Part shown: positions 7,595-15,944 of the stretch, in pieces | How the letters are laid out: each line of letters starts with the position of its first letter | Position numbering within the stretch: position 1 is the first letter of the stretch | NCBI GenBank assembly: GCA_964385465.1 | Contig: CAYLPJ010000009.1 | Span: 1 to 64,000, forward strand | Length of the DNA: 64,000 nt | DNA from: CAYLPJ01 sp964385465 | GTDB taxonomy: Bacteria > Planctomycetota > Phycisphaerae > SM23-33 | Direction: 5' to 3' | Notes under the pieces: generated by a model | Seen by the model: only the letters and a program-made list of their open reading frames with translations | What the model was told of the DNA's origin: nothing | Database searches by the model: none | Position numbers and translations under genes: made by a program

Positions 7595-7865
7595 GCAGGG
7601 CCTCCGCCTCTGTGCAGGCAGCATCGCTCCTCCGACCGTCTCGGCCGGCCATGCCGGCCGTCCAGCGACTCCCCATCATAACGCTGATGCGGCCCGGATG
7701 CGACGTGCGAGCCCTGCCAGGCGAACGGCGCCGTGCACTTGTCTCCTCGCTTCGTCGGCATCCCTGCGCATCCATCCGTGCAGGCCCTCCTCCAGGACCG
7801 GCCTGAACGGTTGGCCGTCGTCTCGCGGAAACGAAGGCAAAACCGCGCCGGCGAGGGGATTGTCC

Positions 7866-7904
7866 TTGATGAAGCCGGGCTTCGGTGATATACTACTGTA
7901 TCAC
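7866..7904 (+). promoter_or_regulatory. Promoter with overlapping palindrome, PEP-CTERM gene
   Basis: TTGATG (7866-7871), 17-bp spacer, TATACT (7889-7894). A 20-bp imperfect palindrome, GTGATATACTACTGTATCAC at 7885-7904 (8 of 10 positions symmetric), covers the -10 box and looks like an operator. The leader would run ~160 nt to the ATG at 8061. The rest of the 466-bp gap between 7595 and 8060 shows no gene. Confidence 0.5.
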
Positions 7905-8060
7905 ATCGAGGCGCTGGAGCCGGCGCCTGGATCGCTCGGAGGAGAAGAGGCGGACCAGCTCACCCGCTTGCCAACGGCTTCTCGTCCTGCGCTCTGCGCG
8001 GGAGTTTGCCGACAATCATGTTTCTTCCCCGCACCGGGCAGGGGAAGGGAGGCAAGTGAG

Positions 8061-8732
8061 ATGAAGCGTCTGATATTGGTTCTTGGGATTGTCGCGGGGC
8101 TGACTGCGCCTGCATTGGGCGGATTCATTCCGGGTTCACTGCAGATCGATCCCTGCGACCCGCAGCCCTGGCCGGACGACGGACCGGGCAACGGCAACGG
8201 CCCGCCGGACTGGGCCAAGGGCAACGGGCCCCCACCGTGGGCGGGCACGCCGGCGTGGTCGCGGGACCCGAACTGGCAGTCCCAACTCCGCGGCGACCGC
8301 AACGAGTTTGCCGAAGTCCACATCACCGAGGGCATCGGCGGCGGCGGGCTGTACCCGCTGGACTTCTACATCGAGGCCGACGAGGACCCGATCATCGAGA
8401 TCGACAAGGACGTCCTCAACGACTCCAACTTCACCTGGACCGGCTACGTCATCACGCTGGAGACCTCCAGCGGCGCGTCCCTCGTCAGCGGCTCGGCCGA
8501 CAGCGACATCTTCTCGGTAGACAGCGAGAGCACCGACACGATCGTGTTCACCTCTCCGGGCTCGGTCGCACCGGGCCAGACCGTCCGGGTCTCCTTCGAC
8601 ATCAACATCCCCAGCGCCGGCGGGTTCGACTTCACGATCACCCAGGCACCCACCCCCGAGCCGGGGGCCCTGGCCATGGTCGCCCTCGGCGGAATCGGCG
8701 TGCTGCTGAGACGGCGGCGACGCCGGCGCTAA
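8061..8732 (+). CDS. PEP-CTERM sorting-domain exported protein
   Basis: A 223-residue exported protein: Sec signal peptide (~1-20), a Gly/Asn/Pro/Trp-rich low-complexity stretch (~40-75, GNGNGPPDWAKGNGPPPW), a beta-rich domain (~85-190, with acidic EADEDPIIEIDKD), and a C-terminal signal with PEPGALA, a short hydrophobic helix and seven or more Arg. In other bacteria PEP-CTERM tails are processed by an exosortase at the membrane; no exosortase gene is in the window. GGGAGG lies 9 nt before the ATG. The function of the mature part is unknown. It has its own promoter with a possible operator and ends at a strong hairpin. Confidence 0.85.
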   Translation: MKRLILVLGIVAGLTAPALGGFIPGSLQIDPCDPQPWPDDGPGNGNGPPDWAKGNGPPPWAGTPAWSRDPNWQSQLRGDRNEFAEVHITEGIGGGGLYPLDFYIEADEDPIIEIDKDVLNDSNFTWTGYVITLETSSGASLVSGSADSDIFSVDSESTDTIVFTSPGSVAPGQTVRVSFDINIPSAGGFDFTITQAPTPEPGALAMVALGGIGVLLRRRRRRR

Positions 8733-8751
8733 GCGCCCACACGTTTCCCCA

Positions 8752-8780
8752 CGGGCCGTCGCTGCGACAGCGGCGGCCCG
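8752..8780. terminator. Bidirectional terminator hairpin
   Basis: CGGGCCGTCGCTG and CAGCGGCGGCCCG form a 13-bp stem with one mismatch and a 3-nt loop, followed by TTTCGTG on the plus strand. It lies between the convergent PEP-CTERM and AMMECR1 genes. Confidence 0.7.
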
Positions 8781-8798
8781 TTTCGTGCGCCGCCACCC

Positions 8799-9350
8799 CT
8801 ATTCGCTGAACTTCTCGCTGGTGAACAGGTAGACCTTGGTGTCGAGCATGCGCCAGGCGTCGGGGGCCATGCCGGCCTTGTGCGCGCAGCAGTGGCTGAG
8901 GAACTGCTCGGCGTTCCAGCCCTGGTCGGTGGCGACCTCCGGCAGGAAGCAGCCGCTGCGGACGCCGTTGGTGACGTAGATCCCGTGCCTGCCCACATCG
9001 AGCTTCTCCGGCTCGTGCGTCTCGGTCAGCGGCGAGAGGATCGAGACCTCCACCGTCAAGGCCTCCAACTCCTCCGGCGTGATCGGCTGGCCGACGAACC
9101 GCGGATCCCGCGCCGCCGCCGAGCCCATCTCCGGGATCATCTCCGCCAGCGGCCCCCGCGGCTGGAACGTCCCGATGCACCCGCGCAGCCGCCCGGCGTT
9201 GGTCAGCGTCACGAAGCAGCCGCGAGGCTCGGCGAGGATGCCCGAAGCCTGCTGCTCCGGCATCGGCACGGGCGTGCCGCGCACCGTGGCCTCCACGGCC
9301 GATCGGGCCAGGGCGAGCACTTCGCGGCGTTCTTCGTCGGACAGGGGCAT
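8799..9350 (-). CDS. AMMECR1-domain protein (AmmeMemoRadiSam system protein A type)
   Basis: A 183-residue AMMECR1 domain. The family hallmark LRGCIG is present, with LTNAGR before it, followed by SAAARDPRF and VEVSILSPLTE. The start at 9350 has GGAGG 7 nt upstream; a frame extension to 9416 lacks family similarity. A -10-like TACAAT on the minus strand (9392-9387) would give a ~30-nt leader. AMMECR1 proteins often occur with a Memo homologue and a radical SAM enzyme. Here the neighbour is a radical SAM gene of another family and no Memo gene is in view. Biochemical role unknown. Confidence 0.87.
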   Translation of the reverse strand: MPLSDEERREVLALARSAVEATVRGTPVPMPEQQASGILAEPRGCFVTLTNAGRLRGCIGTFQPRGPLAEMIPEMGSAAARDPRFVGQPITPEELEALTVEVSILSPLTETHEPEKLDVGRHGIYVTNGVRSGCFLPEVATDQGWNAEQFLSHCCAHKAGMAPDAWRMLDTKVYLFTSEKFSE

Positions 9351-9459
9351 GGCAAGACCTCCTCTGAAATCCTGAAATCCGCGCGCATTGTACCGCCGGC
9401 GGCGCGCGGACGCCACACGGCGCCCGCGTCCCGCCGCGCAGGGTGCCGAGGTCGCCGAC

Positions 9460-11241
9460 TCAGCCCTCCCGCAGGGCCTCGAGCATTTCGTCGCGCTGTT
9501 TGCGGAGGAACGCGTCGCGGCGGGGGCAGGCGATGTGGCTCCAGGGCAGGCGGGGGCCGGGCTGGAGCTCGCGGCCGGCGACGGACCGCGGGTCGATGCC
9601 GGCGTCCTCGAACGCGGCCTGCCATATCTCCCAGTCCCAGTGCTCGTTCCAGGCGTCGAGTCGTGCGCCGCGGCGCCAGGCGGCCTCGATGACCCGGCCG
9701 AGCGAGCGGTCGCCGCGTGCCAGGACGCCCTCGAGGACGCTCCGCTCGACGCGGTGGAAGCGGAAGCTCACGGGGGTGCGTTTGCTGAGGTCCAGCAGCC
9801 GGCGGCGGACGCCGAGGAAGTAGTCGGCGTCGCGCATGGGCGCCCACTGCATGGGCGTGTGCGGCTTGGGGACGAACCAGGACACGCTGGCCTGGATCGC
9901 GCCGCGGTGCCCGTCCACCTCGCGGCGGGTGTCGCTGAGCCGGCGGCAGAGGCCGACGATGGCCTCGATGTCGGCGTCCGTCTCGCCGGGCAGCCCGGCG
10001 ATGAAGTAGACCTTCACGCTCTTGAACCCCGCCTCGAAGGCCGCCCGCACGCCGGTGAGCATGGCCTCTTCGGTAATCCGCTTCCGCAGGGCGCGGCGGA
10101 GGCGGTCGCTGCCGGCCTCGGCGGCGATGGTCAGCCCGCCCTTGCGGACGGTGCTGGTCAGCCGCGGCAGGTGCTCCAGTTGGCTGTCCACGCGGAGGCT
10201 GGGCAGGGAGATCGACACGTTGCGGGGCGCCAGCTCGGCGTCGAGGCGCGCGATGACCTCCCGGAGGCCGGGCAGGTCGCTGGTCGAGAGGCTCAGCAGG
10301 GCGACCTCGCGGCAGCCGGTGCTCTCGACGCCGGCGACGGCGGCGGAGACGATCTCCTCGACGCCGCGGGAGCGGACGGGCAGCCGGACGGCGCCGGCCT
10401 GGCAGAACCGGCAGGCGTTGGGGCAGCCGCGCATGACCTCGACCACCACGCGGTCGTGGACGCCCTCGACGAGGGGCACGAGGGGGCGGGTCAGCGGCGG
10501 GGAGGCGCCCAGGTCGGGCACGTGGACGTGCTCGATGACGGCGGGGACGTCGTCGCGGGCGGGCTCGACGGCGCCCAGCGGCGCGCCGGGCCCCGGCGGG
10601 ACGGGGCGGTAAAAGCGAGGCACGTAGGCGCCGGGGACCTCGCCGGCGACGGCGAGCAGCGTCTGCTCGCGGGCGGCGCCGCGGCGGCGTGCGTCGGCGA
10701 CCAGCCGTGCCAGCGCAGGCAGGGTCGCCTCGCCCTCGCCGACGAGGAAGGCGTCGATGAAGTCCGCCAGCGGCTCGGGTGCGTCGGCGATGGCGTCGCC
10801 GGCGATGACCAGCGGGTCGGCGCCGGTGCGGTCGGCGGCCCGAAGCGGGATGCCCGCCAGGTCCAGGATGGTCAGCACGTTGGTGGCGCACAGCTCGTAG
10901 CCGACGGAGAAGCCCAGCACGTCGAAGTCCCGCAGCGCCCGGCGGGACTCCCAGGCGAACCAGGGCAGGCGGCGTTGGCGGCAGACGGCCTCGGCGTCGG
11001 GCAGGGGGCAGTACGTCCGGTCGCACGCGACGCCGGGCAGGTCGTTGAGCAGCCGGTAGAGCACCTGCGTGCCGAAATGGCTGATGCCCACGGTGTAGGC
11101 GTCGGGAAACGCCAGGGCGAAGGTGACCTCGGCGGCCTCGACGTCGGCGAAGGCGGCGTGGGTCTCCAGCCCGACGTACTGGCCCGGCTGGCGGACGCGA
11201 GGCAGCAGCTCACGGCGGATGATCTCGGCGAGGTCCCTCAC
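9460..11241 (-). CDS. B12-binding-domain/radical SAM protein, TIGR03960-like
   Basis: A 593-residue protein. Residues ~40-180 resemble a cobalamin-binding Rossmann domain, ending in FLVGEGEATLPAL. The radical SAM core starts at RGCPNACRFCQAG (Cys273, Cys277, Cys280 for the 4Fe-4S cluster), followed by LSLSTSD, LPSLRVDS and IAAEAGSDRLR. The C-terminus carries FVPKPHTPMQW. This layout matches the TIGR03960 family, often encoded next to a DUF2344 protein, which is not seen here. The start codon is GTG at 11241. Substrate unknown. Upstream AMMECR1 gene is on the same strand, 109 bp away. Confidence 0.85.
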   Translation of the reverse strand: MRDLAEIIRRELLPRVRQPGQYVGLETHAAFADVEAAEVTFALAFPDAYTVGISHFGTQVLYRLLNDLPGVACDRTYCPLPDAEAVCRQRRLPWFAWESRRALRDFDVLGFSVGYELCATNVLTILDLAGIPLRAADRTGADPLVIAGDAIADAPEPLADFIDAFLVGEGEATLPALARLVADARRRGAAREQTLLAVAGEVPGAYVPRFYRPVPPGPGAPLGAVEPARDDVPAVIEHVHVPDLGASPPLTRPLVPLVEGVHDRVVVEVMRGCPNACRFCQAGAVRLPVRSRGVEEIVSAAVAGVESTGCREVALLSLSTSDLPGLREVIARLDAELAPRNVSISLPSLRVDSQLEHLPRLTSTVRKGGLTIAAEAGSDRLRRALRKRITEEAMLTGVRAAFEAGFKSVKVYFIAGLPGETDADIEAIVGLCRRLSDTRREVDGHRGAIQASVSWFVPKPHTPMQWAPMRDADYFLGVRRRLLDLSKRTPVSFRFHRVERSVLEGVLARGDRSLGRVIEAAWRRGARLDAWNEHWDWEIWQAAFEDAGIDPRSVAGRELQPGPRLPWSHIACPRRDAFLRKQRDEMLEALREG

Positions 11242-11450
11242 CGGCCGCCCCCGAGGGAGGCGGCAGGCGCGCGATCCCGACTACAGGATCTCACGCAAGG
11301 CCCGGGCGCCGGACCGCGCCCGCCCGACGCGCCGGGCCTGGGAGGGCGGCGCCGGGCGTGCTCGGCGGTCGCGCTGTCGGCGTGGTGTGCTTCGATCATG
11401 GGTGCCTGCCGTTTCCGTGGAGCCCGGTTCGGGTTCGTTTGATCCTTTCG

Positions 11451-11473
11451 CTGTGCCTGCACAGCGATATGAT
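11451..11473 (+). promoter_or_regulatory. Palindrome plus -10 element upstream of yjbQ
   Basis: CTGTGCCTGCACAG (11451-11464) is a perfect palindrome with a 2-nt centre, directly upstream of TATGAT (11468-11473). No good -35 is visible, which fits activator control or a weak promoter. The leader would be ~40 nt. Confidence 0.35.
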
Positions 11474-11519
11474 AGGGGGCGGGCACCGGCGGACAAAGCC
11501 CTGGGCCCGGGGAGAGACG

Positions 11520-11942
11520 ATGAAATCGACGACCGAATACCTGACATTTCGCGTGCCCGAGCGGATGGCCTTCCTGAACATCACCGGGCAGGTGGAGGAG
11601 ATCGTCCGCGCCAGCGGCATCGGCGAGGGGCTCTGCCTGGTCAACGCGATGCACATCACCGCCAGCGTGTTCATCAACGACGACGAGCCCGGCCTGCACG
11701 AGGACTACAAGCACTGGCTGGAGGAGCTGGCGCCGTTCGATCCCTCGCCGCAGCGCTACCGCCACAACCGCACCGGCGAGGACAACGGCGACGCCCACCA
11801 CAAGCGCCAGGTCATGGGACGGGAGGTCGTCGTCGCCGTCACCGGCGGCAAGCTGGACTTCGGGCCGTGGGAGCAGATCTTCTACGGCGAGTTCGACGGA
11901 CGCAGGCCCAAGCGCGTCCTGGTCAAGGTCATCGGCGAGTGA
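11520..11942 (+). CDS. YjbQ/UPF0047 family protein
   Basis: A 140-residue single-domain protein matching UPF0047 (TIGR00149). It has the conserved core GLCLVNAMHITASVFINDDE, the HKRQVMGREVVVAVTGGKL segment, and the C-terminal GPWEQIFYGEFDG. Family members form trimers with a putative metal site; some complement thiamine-phosphate synthase defects, but the physiological role is unsettled. GGAGAGACG lies just upstream of the ATG. It is divergent from the radical SAM gene and followed 49 bp later by a zinc-ribbon protein. Confidence 0.9.
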   Translation: MKSTTEYLTFRVPERMAFLNITGQVEEIVRASGIGEGLCLVNAMHITASVFINDDEPGLHEDYKHWLEELAPFDPSPQRYRHNRTGEDNGDAHHKRQVMGREVVVAVTGGKLDFGPWEQIFYGEFDGRRPKRVLVKVIGE

Positions 11943-11991
11943 GCGCCCGGCCCGCGGGCCGGGCCCGCCGCCCAACCGGAGGCCCGAAGCG

Positions 11992-12507
11992 ATGCCCATC
12001 ACGTTTCCGTGCCCTGACTGCGAGAAAGACATCAAGGCCCCCGACGCCGCCGCCGGCAAGAAGGGCAAGTGCCCCCACTGCGGGCAGCGGGTGGACATCC
12101 CCGCCCAGCCGGGCGAGGACGACGGCGACGAGCTGATCCCTCTGGCCCCGATCGACGAGGAAGAGGAGAAGCGCCGCCAGGACGAGATCCACGACCTCTT
12201 CGAGCGCGAGAAGGCCCTGCTCGGCGAGATGGGCGGGCCCGACGCCGAGCCCGTGCCCCTCGAACACCGCGAGGACCTCACCCCCGAGGACCTGCACCAC
12301 TACGTCATCAACTACTGCCTGGCCATGGCCAACGGCAAGCTGGAGCAGGCCGAGCAGCAGGCGATCGAGCTCCGCAAGTACGGGCACACGGGCATGGCGG
12401 CGGTCAACGAGTTCCTCGAAGGCGAGGCCGACGAGCCGGCGCTGAAGGACGTCCCCCCGCCGGTCCTGGAGCAGTTCCTCCGCGGGCTGCTCGACAAGGT
12501 CTCCTGA
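11992..12507 (+). CDS. Small zinc-ribbon hypothetical protein
   Basis: A 171-residue protein. It opens with MPITFPCPDCEKDIKAP and a second knuckle CPHC, the same type of N-terminal zinc ribbon found in the two genes at the left edge. The remainder is acidic and helical, with a region around DLHHYVINYCLAMANGKLEQ that could be a TPR-like helical pair. There is no signal peptide or membrane helix, so it is probably cytoplasmic. Function unknown. It may be cotranscribed with yjbQ; a 13-bp perfect hairpin follows the stop. Confidence 0.7.
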   Translation: MPITFPCPDCEKDIKAPDAAAGKKGKCPHCGQRVDIPAQPGEDDGDELIPLAPIDEEEEKRRQDEIHDLFEREKALLGEMGGPDAEPVPLEHREDLTPEDLHHYVINYCLAMANGKLEQAEQQAIELRKYGHTGMAAVNEFLEGEADEPALKDVPPPVLEQFLRGLLDKVS

Positions 12508-12523
12508 GGCCGGCGGCGCGCGA

Positions 12524-12559
12524 ACACGGGCGGCGCCCGCAAGGCAGCGCCGCCCGTGT
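12524..12559. terminator. Long perfect hairpin between convergent genes
   Basis: ACACGGGCGGCGC (12524-12536) and GCGCCGCCCGTGT (12547-12559) form a perfect 13-bp stem with a 10-nt loop. No T-tract follows on either strand. Probably a bidirectional terminator or 3'-end stabiliser. Confidence 0.55.
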
Positions 12560-12583
12560 CGGTGATGCGTCGGGCGCCGGGGA

Positions 12584-14458
12584 TCAGAAGTCTTCGGCGC
12601 CGCGCGGCGGCGGGGCGGCCCCGCCGCCCATGCCCATCATCATGAAGATGTTGGAGACCTCCTTGATCAGGTCGGTCGGCACGTAGGCGACGAGATGGGC
12701 GCTGCGGCCCTTCTTGCCGCCGCCGAAGGCGATCGGGACCTTGCTGGTGATCTTGAACGGGGGCAACTCGCTCTCCGGCTCCATCACCTTCATGCCGTTG
12801 ACGATCACGTCGTACATCCCCGAGCCGCTGAGCAGCGCCAGGAAGCCGCTGTCGGCGGGCATGTACTTCATCGCCTCGGCCACGGCCGGGCCCTGACCGA
12901 TCTTGCCCGACTTGCTCGACGCGACCTTCAGCGCCTCGGCCAGGAACGCACGCGAGCCGCCGAACGTGACCACCACGCGCTTCTCGGCGGGGGCGGCGAC
13001 GTAGAAGCGGACCTTGTTCTCGCCGAGGACCTTGGTCATCTCCTGGCGTTCGCGGTCGGACATGTCGGCCATCTCGGGGTGCTCGAGGGTGACGGCGTCC
13101 ACGGACTGCCCGCCGACGGTCTCGACGCCCTTGAGATAGCGGATCTTCAGCAGTCGGGCGTCGTCGCCCTCCTCGGTGAAGTGGCGGACCAGCGCCTCGC
13201 CGAGCTTGCACTTCTCGCCGATCAGCTCCTTGACCTTCGCCGAGCTTTTGCAGTCGACCACCGCGCTGAGCCCGAACAGGCCCGAGCCCTCCGGCGCGCC
13301 GCCGATCACGAGCTGCATGCCCGTGACCTGCTCGTTCATGTCCATGACGACCTTGCGGAAGCGGGCCTTCTCGGCCGGGGGAAGCTCCTTGAAGGCCTCG
13401 CCGGCGAGCAGCTCGTCGATGACGTCCATCGTGATCTTCAGCGACTGGGGGTCGGTCTGGCCCTGGGCGGCGAGGGCGAGGATGTACGGCAGGTCCGGCA
13501 GGCCGGCCAGCGGCGGGCGGCCGGCGTACTTGGCCAGGGCCATCGCCCTGTCGTACGTCCCACCGGCCTTGAAGGAGACCATCTCGTCCAGGACGATGCC
13601 CGTGGGGGCCAGCCGCAGGCCGACGCTGACGTCGGCGAGCTCCTTGATCGCCTCGCGGTAGATGCCGAAGTACGTGCTCATCAGCGGCGCCATCGGGCCC
13701 GGCGCCTGCATCTGCCCCTCGGCGATGTCCATGAACTGCAGCACCATCGGCTGGGCGACCTTCATGTTGATGTAGTAGCCCAGGTCGCTCTTGGCCAGCA
13801 TGACCACGTGCTCGTCCGGCAGCTCGGCGACGGCCTTCTTCTTCGCGCCCGCCAGGGCCTCCAGGGCCTTGTCGTTGGGGCTGAGCCCCACATAGCCGCC
13901 GACCTTCCCGGCCAGCATCGGGCCCATCCGCAGGTTCACCTTCGTGAACTTGCCCGCCGCCTCCATCGGGTAGGCGCCGAAGACGTCCTCGACGCTCCTG
14001 CCGGGAACCAGCAGCACGAAGGGCAGCTTGGGCTCCTCGGCCTCCTCGCCGGCGGCCCCGGGCGCCGCGCCCATGCCCCCGCCCATGGGGAGGAGCTTCA
14101 TCAGGTCCACGTCGAAGGCCTGCGGGTCGAGCATCACGGCCGCGAAACCGCCGCGGGCGTCGAAGCCCGGCCCCAACTGGGCCATCATCTTGAGCATCTC
14201 AAGCAGGGCGATGCGCTTCATCTGGTTGGGGTTCTGGGGGTCCGGCTGGCTGAGCATCTGCCCGAAGCCCAGCTCGTCGATGAGCTTGTCCACCTTGCCC
14301 ATCATCCCCTCGACGTCGTGGACGACCACGAAGCCCAGCGCCCCGGCCGGGAGGTGATCCAGAACGGGTTCGGGGGCCTTGGTTTCCTGGGCCGCCGCCC
14401 CGCCGGCAAGGGAAACCGTCAGGGCCAGGGCCAACAACAGTCGCGAGCTTCGCATCAT
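12584..14458 (-). CDS. Secreted hypothetical protein, Met/Gly-rich
   Basis: A ~624-residue exported protein: signal peptide (MMRSSRLLLALALTVSLAGG...AAA-QE), then a long alpha/beta protein opening LDHLPAGALGFVVVHDVEGM. That opening is like planctomycete exported proteins related to DUF3352-type architecture. Low-complexity Met/Gly patches occur at ~130-145 (PMGGGMGAAPG) and at the C-terminus (MMMGMGGGAAPPPRG). No catalytic motif is recognised. Two adjacent ATG codons (14458, 14455) follow AAGGAGACG; either may be used. It has its own promoter and is divergent from the phosphoribosyltransferase gene. Confidence 0.7.
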   Translation of the reverse strand: MMRSSRLLLALALTVSLAGGAAAQETKAPEPVLDHLPAGALGFVVVHDVEGMMGKVDKLIDELGFGQMLSQPDPQNPNQMKRIALLEMLKMMAQLGPGFDARGGFAAVMLDPQAFDVDLMKLLPMGGGMGAAPGAAGEEAEEPKLPFVLLVPGRSVEDVFGAYPMEAAGKFTKVNLRMGPMLAGKVGGYVGLSPNDKALEALAGAKKKAVAELPDEHVVMLAKSDLGYYINMKVAQPMVLQFMDIAEGQMQAPGPMAPLMSTYFGIYREAIKELADVSVGLRLAPTGIVLDEMVSFKAGGTYDRAMALAKYAGRPPLAGLPDLPYILALAAQGQTDPQSLKITMDVIDELLAGEAFKELPPAEKARFRKVVMDMNEQVTGMQLVIGGAPEGSGLFGLSAVVDCKSSAKVKELIGEKCKLGEALVRHFTEEGDDARLLKIRYLKGVETVGGQSVDAVTLEHPEMADMSDRERQEMTKVLGENKVRFYVAAPAEKRVVVTFGGSRAFLAEALKVASSKSGKIGQGPAVAEAMKYMPADSGFLALLSGSGMYDVIVNGMKVMEPESELPPFKITSKVPIAFGGGKKGRSAHLVAYVPTDLIKEVSNIFMMMGMGGGAAPPPRGAEDF

Positions 14459-14508
14459 CGTCTCCTTTTCGATAGAAGCACAGACCTTGGAAGGTGAGCT
14501 CGTGGTAG

Positions 14509-14538
14509 ATGGTACGCCCACCACCGATCGCAGTTCAA
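14509..14538 (-). promoter_or_regulatory. Predicted promoter of the secreted hypothetical gene
   Basis: On the minus strand TTGAAC (14538-14533), 18-bp spacer, TACCAT (14514-14509). It gives a leader of ~45 nt before 14458. On the opposite strand a -10-like TACGAT at 14641-14646 sits 34 nt before the divergent gene. Confidence 0.45.
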
Positions 14539-14680
14539 ACAGAAACAGGACACGCTACCATCGTAGACGTTGGCCGCGCCGGAATATTCCCCTGTTCCGG
14601 CGGAAGGTCACCAGACGTTGAAACCGAAATCCGCCGCCGGTACGATGCGCTGCGGACGCTCAGGGACTCCAGAGGCACGC

Positions 14681-15265
14681 ATGGACGGTCCGCCGCTCAT
14701 CTCGCAACGGACGTTCGACCGGGATATCGCCGAGGTGCTGATCCCGCGCGACCGCATCGCCGCGCGGGTGGACGCCCTCGCCGGCGAGATCGCCGGGCGC
14801 TACGGCGGGGAGGACCTGACGGTGCTGGCGGTGCTGACCGGCTCGCTGGTCTTCCTGGCGGACCTGCTCCGCCGGCTGCCCCTGCGTGTGCGGATCGAGC
14901 TGGTGCGCCTGCGGTCCTACCGCGGCGCCGATGCCGCCGGCGGGCCCGTGGAGGTTGTCGGGCAGCTCGACCGCGGGGCCCTCGTCGGGCGGGACGTGCT
15001 CGTCGTCGACGACATCCTCGACTCCGGGCGAACGCTGGCGCGCCTCGGGGACCTGCTGGCCGACGCCCACTGCCGCAGCGTGCGGACGTGCGTGCTGCTC
15101 CGCAAGCGGCGGGATGACCTGCCCGCCCGCCGCGACGCGGACTTCGTGGGCTTCGACGTCGCCGACCGCTTCGTCGTAGGCTACGGGCTGGACTTCGACG
15201 ACATGTACCGCAACCTCCCGGACATCTGCCTGCTCGCCGACGAGCCGCGACGGGGGCGCCCATGA
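14681..15265 (+). CDS. hpt: Hypoxanthine(-guanine) phosphoribosyltransferase
   Basis: Purine salvage: hypoxanthine or guanine plus PRPP gives IMP or GMP. A 194-residue type I PRTase with VLTGSLVFLADLLRRL (the pyrophosphate loop), the PRPP-binding motif VLVVDDILDSGRTL, and the C-terminal FVVGYGLDFDDMYRNLPDI typical of bacterial HPRT. AGAGG lies 6 nt before the ATG. The stop overlaps the start of the following PH-domain gene (ATGA), so they are coupled. Exact base preference cannot be read from the sequence. Confidence 0.9.
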   Translation: MDGPPLISQRTFDRDIAEVLIPRDRIAARVDALAGEIAGRYGGEDLTVLAVLTGSLVFLADLLRRLPLRVRIELVRLRSYRGADAAGGPVEVVGQLDRGALVGRDVLVVDDILDSGRTLARLGDLLADAHCRSVRTCVLLRKRRDDLPARRDADFVGFDVADRFVVGYGLDFDDMYRNLPDICLLADEPRRGRP

Positions 15266-15801
15266 GCCCCGCCGCCGAACCCGCGGACCTCACCGCCGAG
15301 GCAGAGGCCGCCCTGCCCGCCGAACTGCTCGCCGACGGCGAGGTCATCCTCCTGGCCGTCAAGCCCAGCCGGTGGTTCGTGGCGCTGGTCTCCTGGCCCG
15401 TGCTGCTGCTGGCCGCCGTCGCCGTCGCCGTGGCGCACCTGGCCAACACCGCCTTCGGCGCCACCATGGACGTCGAGACCATCGCCCTGGCCTGCCTGGC
15501 CGTCGCGGGCGCCCGCCTGGCCGTCGCCGCCTTCCAGTGGGCCGGCAGGCTCTACGTGCTCACCGACCGCCGCGTCATCCGCCTTCGCGGGCTGCTGCGG
15601 GCCGACCTGGGCGACCGGCACCTCCGCGACATCCAGGCCGTCCACCGCGCGGCGACGCAGCCGGAGCGCCTCCTCGGCGTCGGCAGCCTGCTGTTCGAGT
15701 GCTCCGACGCCGCACCGCTCGGCGAGGCACACTGGACCCACCTCGCCGACCCCGAGTCCGTCGCCCGGGCCATCGAGGAAGCCCGCGCGAAGGCACGGTG
15801 A
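15262..15801 (+). CDS. Membrane protein with bacterial PH-like (DUF304/bPH2) domain
   Basis: A 179-residue protein with two hydrophobic helices (~38-60, FVALVSWPVLLLAAVAVAVA, and ~72-92), followed by a bPH2-type domain: RLYVLTDRRVIRLRGLL, then LRDIQAVHRAATQPERLLGVGSLLFECSD. This layout is usual for DUF304 membrane proteins, whose role is poorly known. Its ATG overlaps the hpt stop by 4 bp, so it is in the hpt operon, perhaps only for expression. Confidence 0.78.
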   Translation: MSPAAEPADLTAEAEAALPAELLADGEVILLAVKPSRWFVALVSWPVLLLAAVAVAVAHLANTAFGATMDVETIALACLAVAGARLAVAAFQWAGRLYVLTDRRVIRLRGLLRADLGDRHLRDIQAVHRAATQPERLLGVGSLLFECSDAAPLGEAHWTHLADPESVARAIEEARAKAR

Positions 15802-15944
15802 GGCCCGCCCGCCGGACCGCGCAGTCCCCCGCCCGGCGCCCGCCGGCCCCGCCGGCGCCCGCCGCCCCGCTGACGCCTTCTCCTCCGGCGTGTCCGACGG
15901 TACAATGGGCAAACTGCTCCCCGAACGCCGCCGCAGGACCGACC

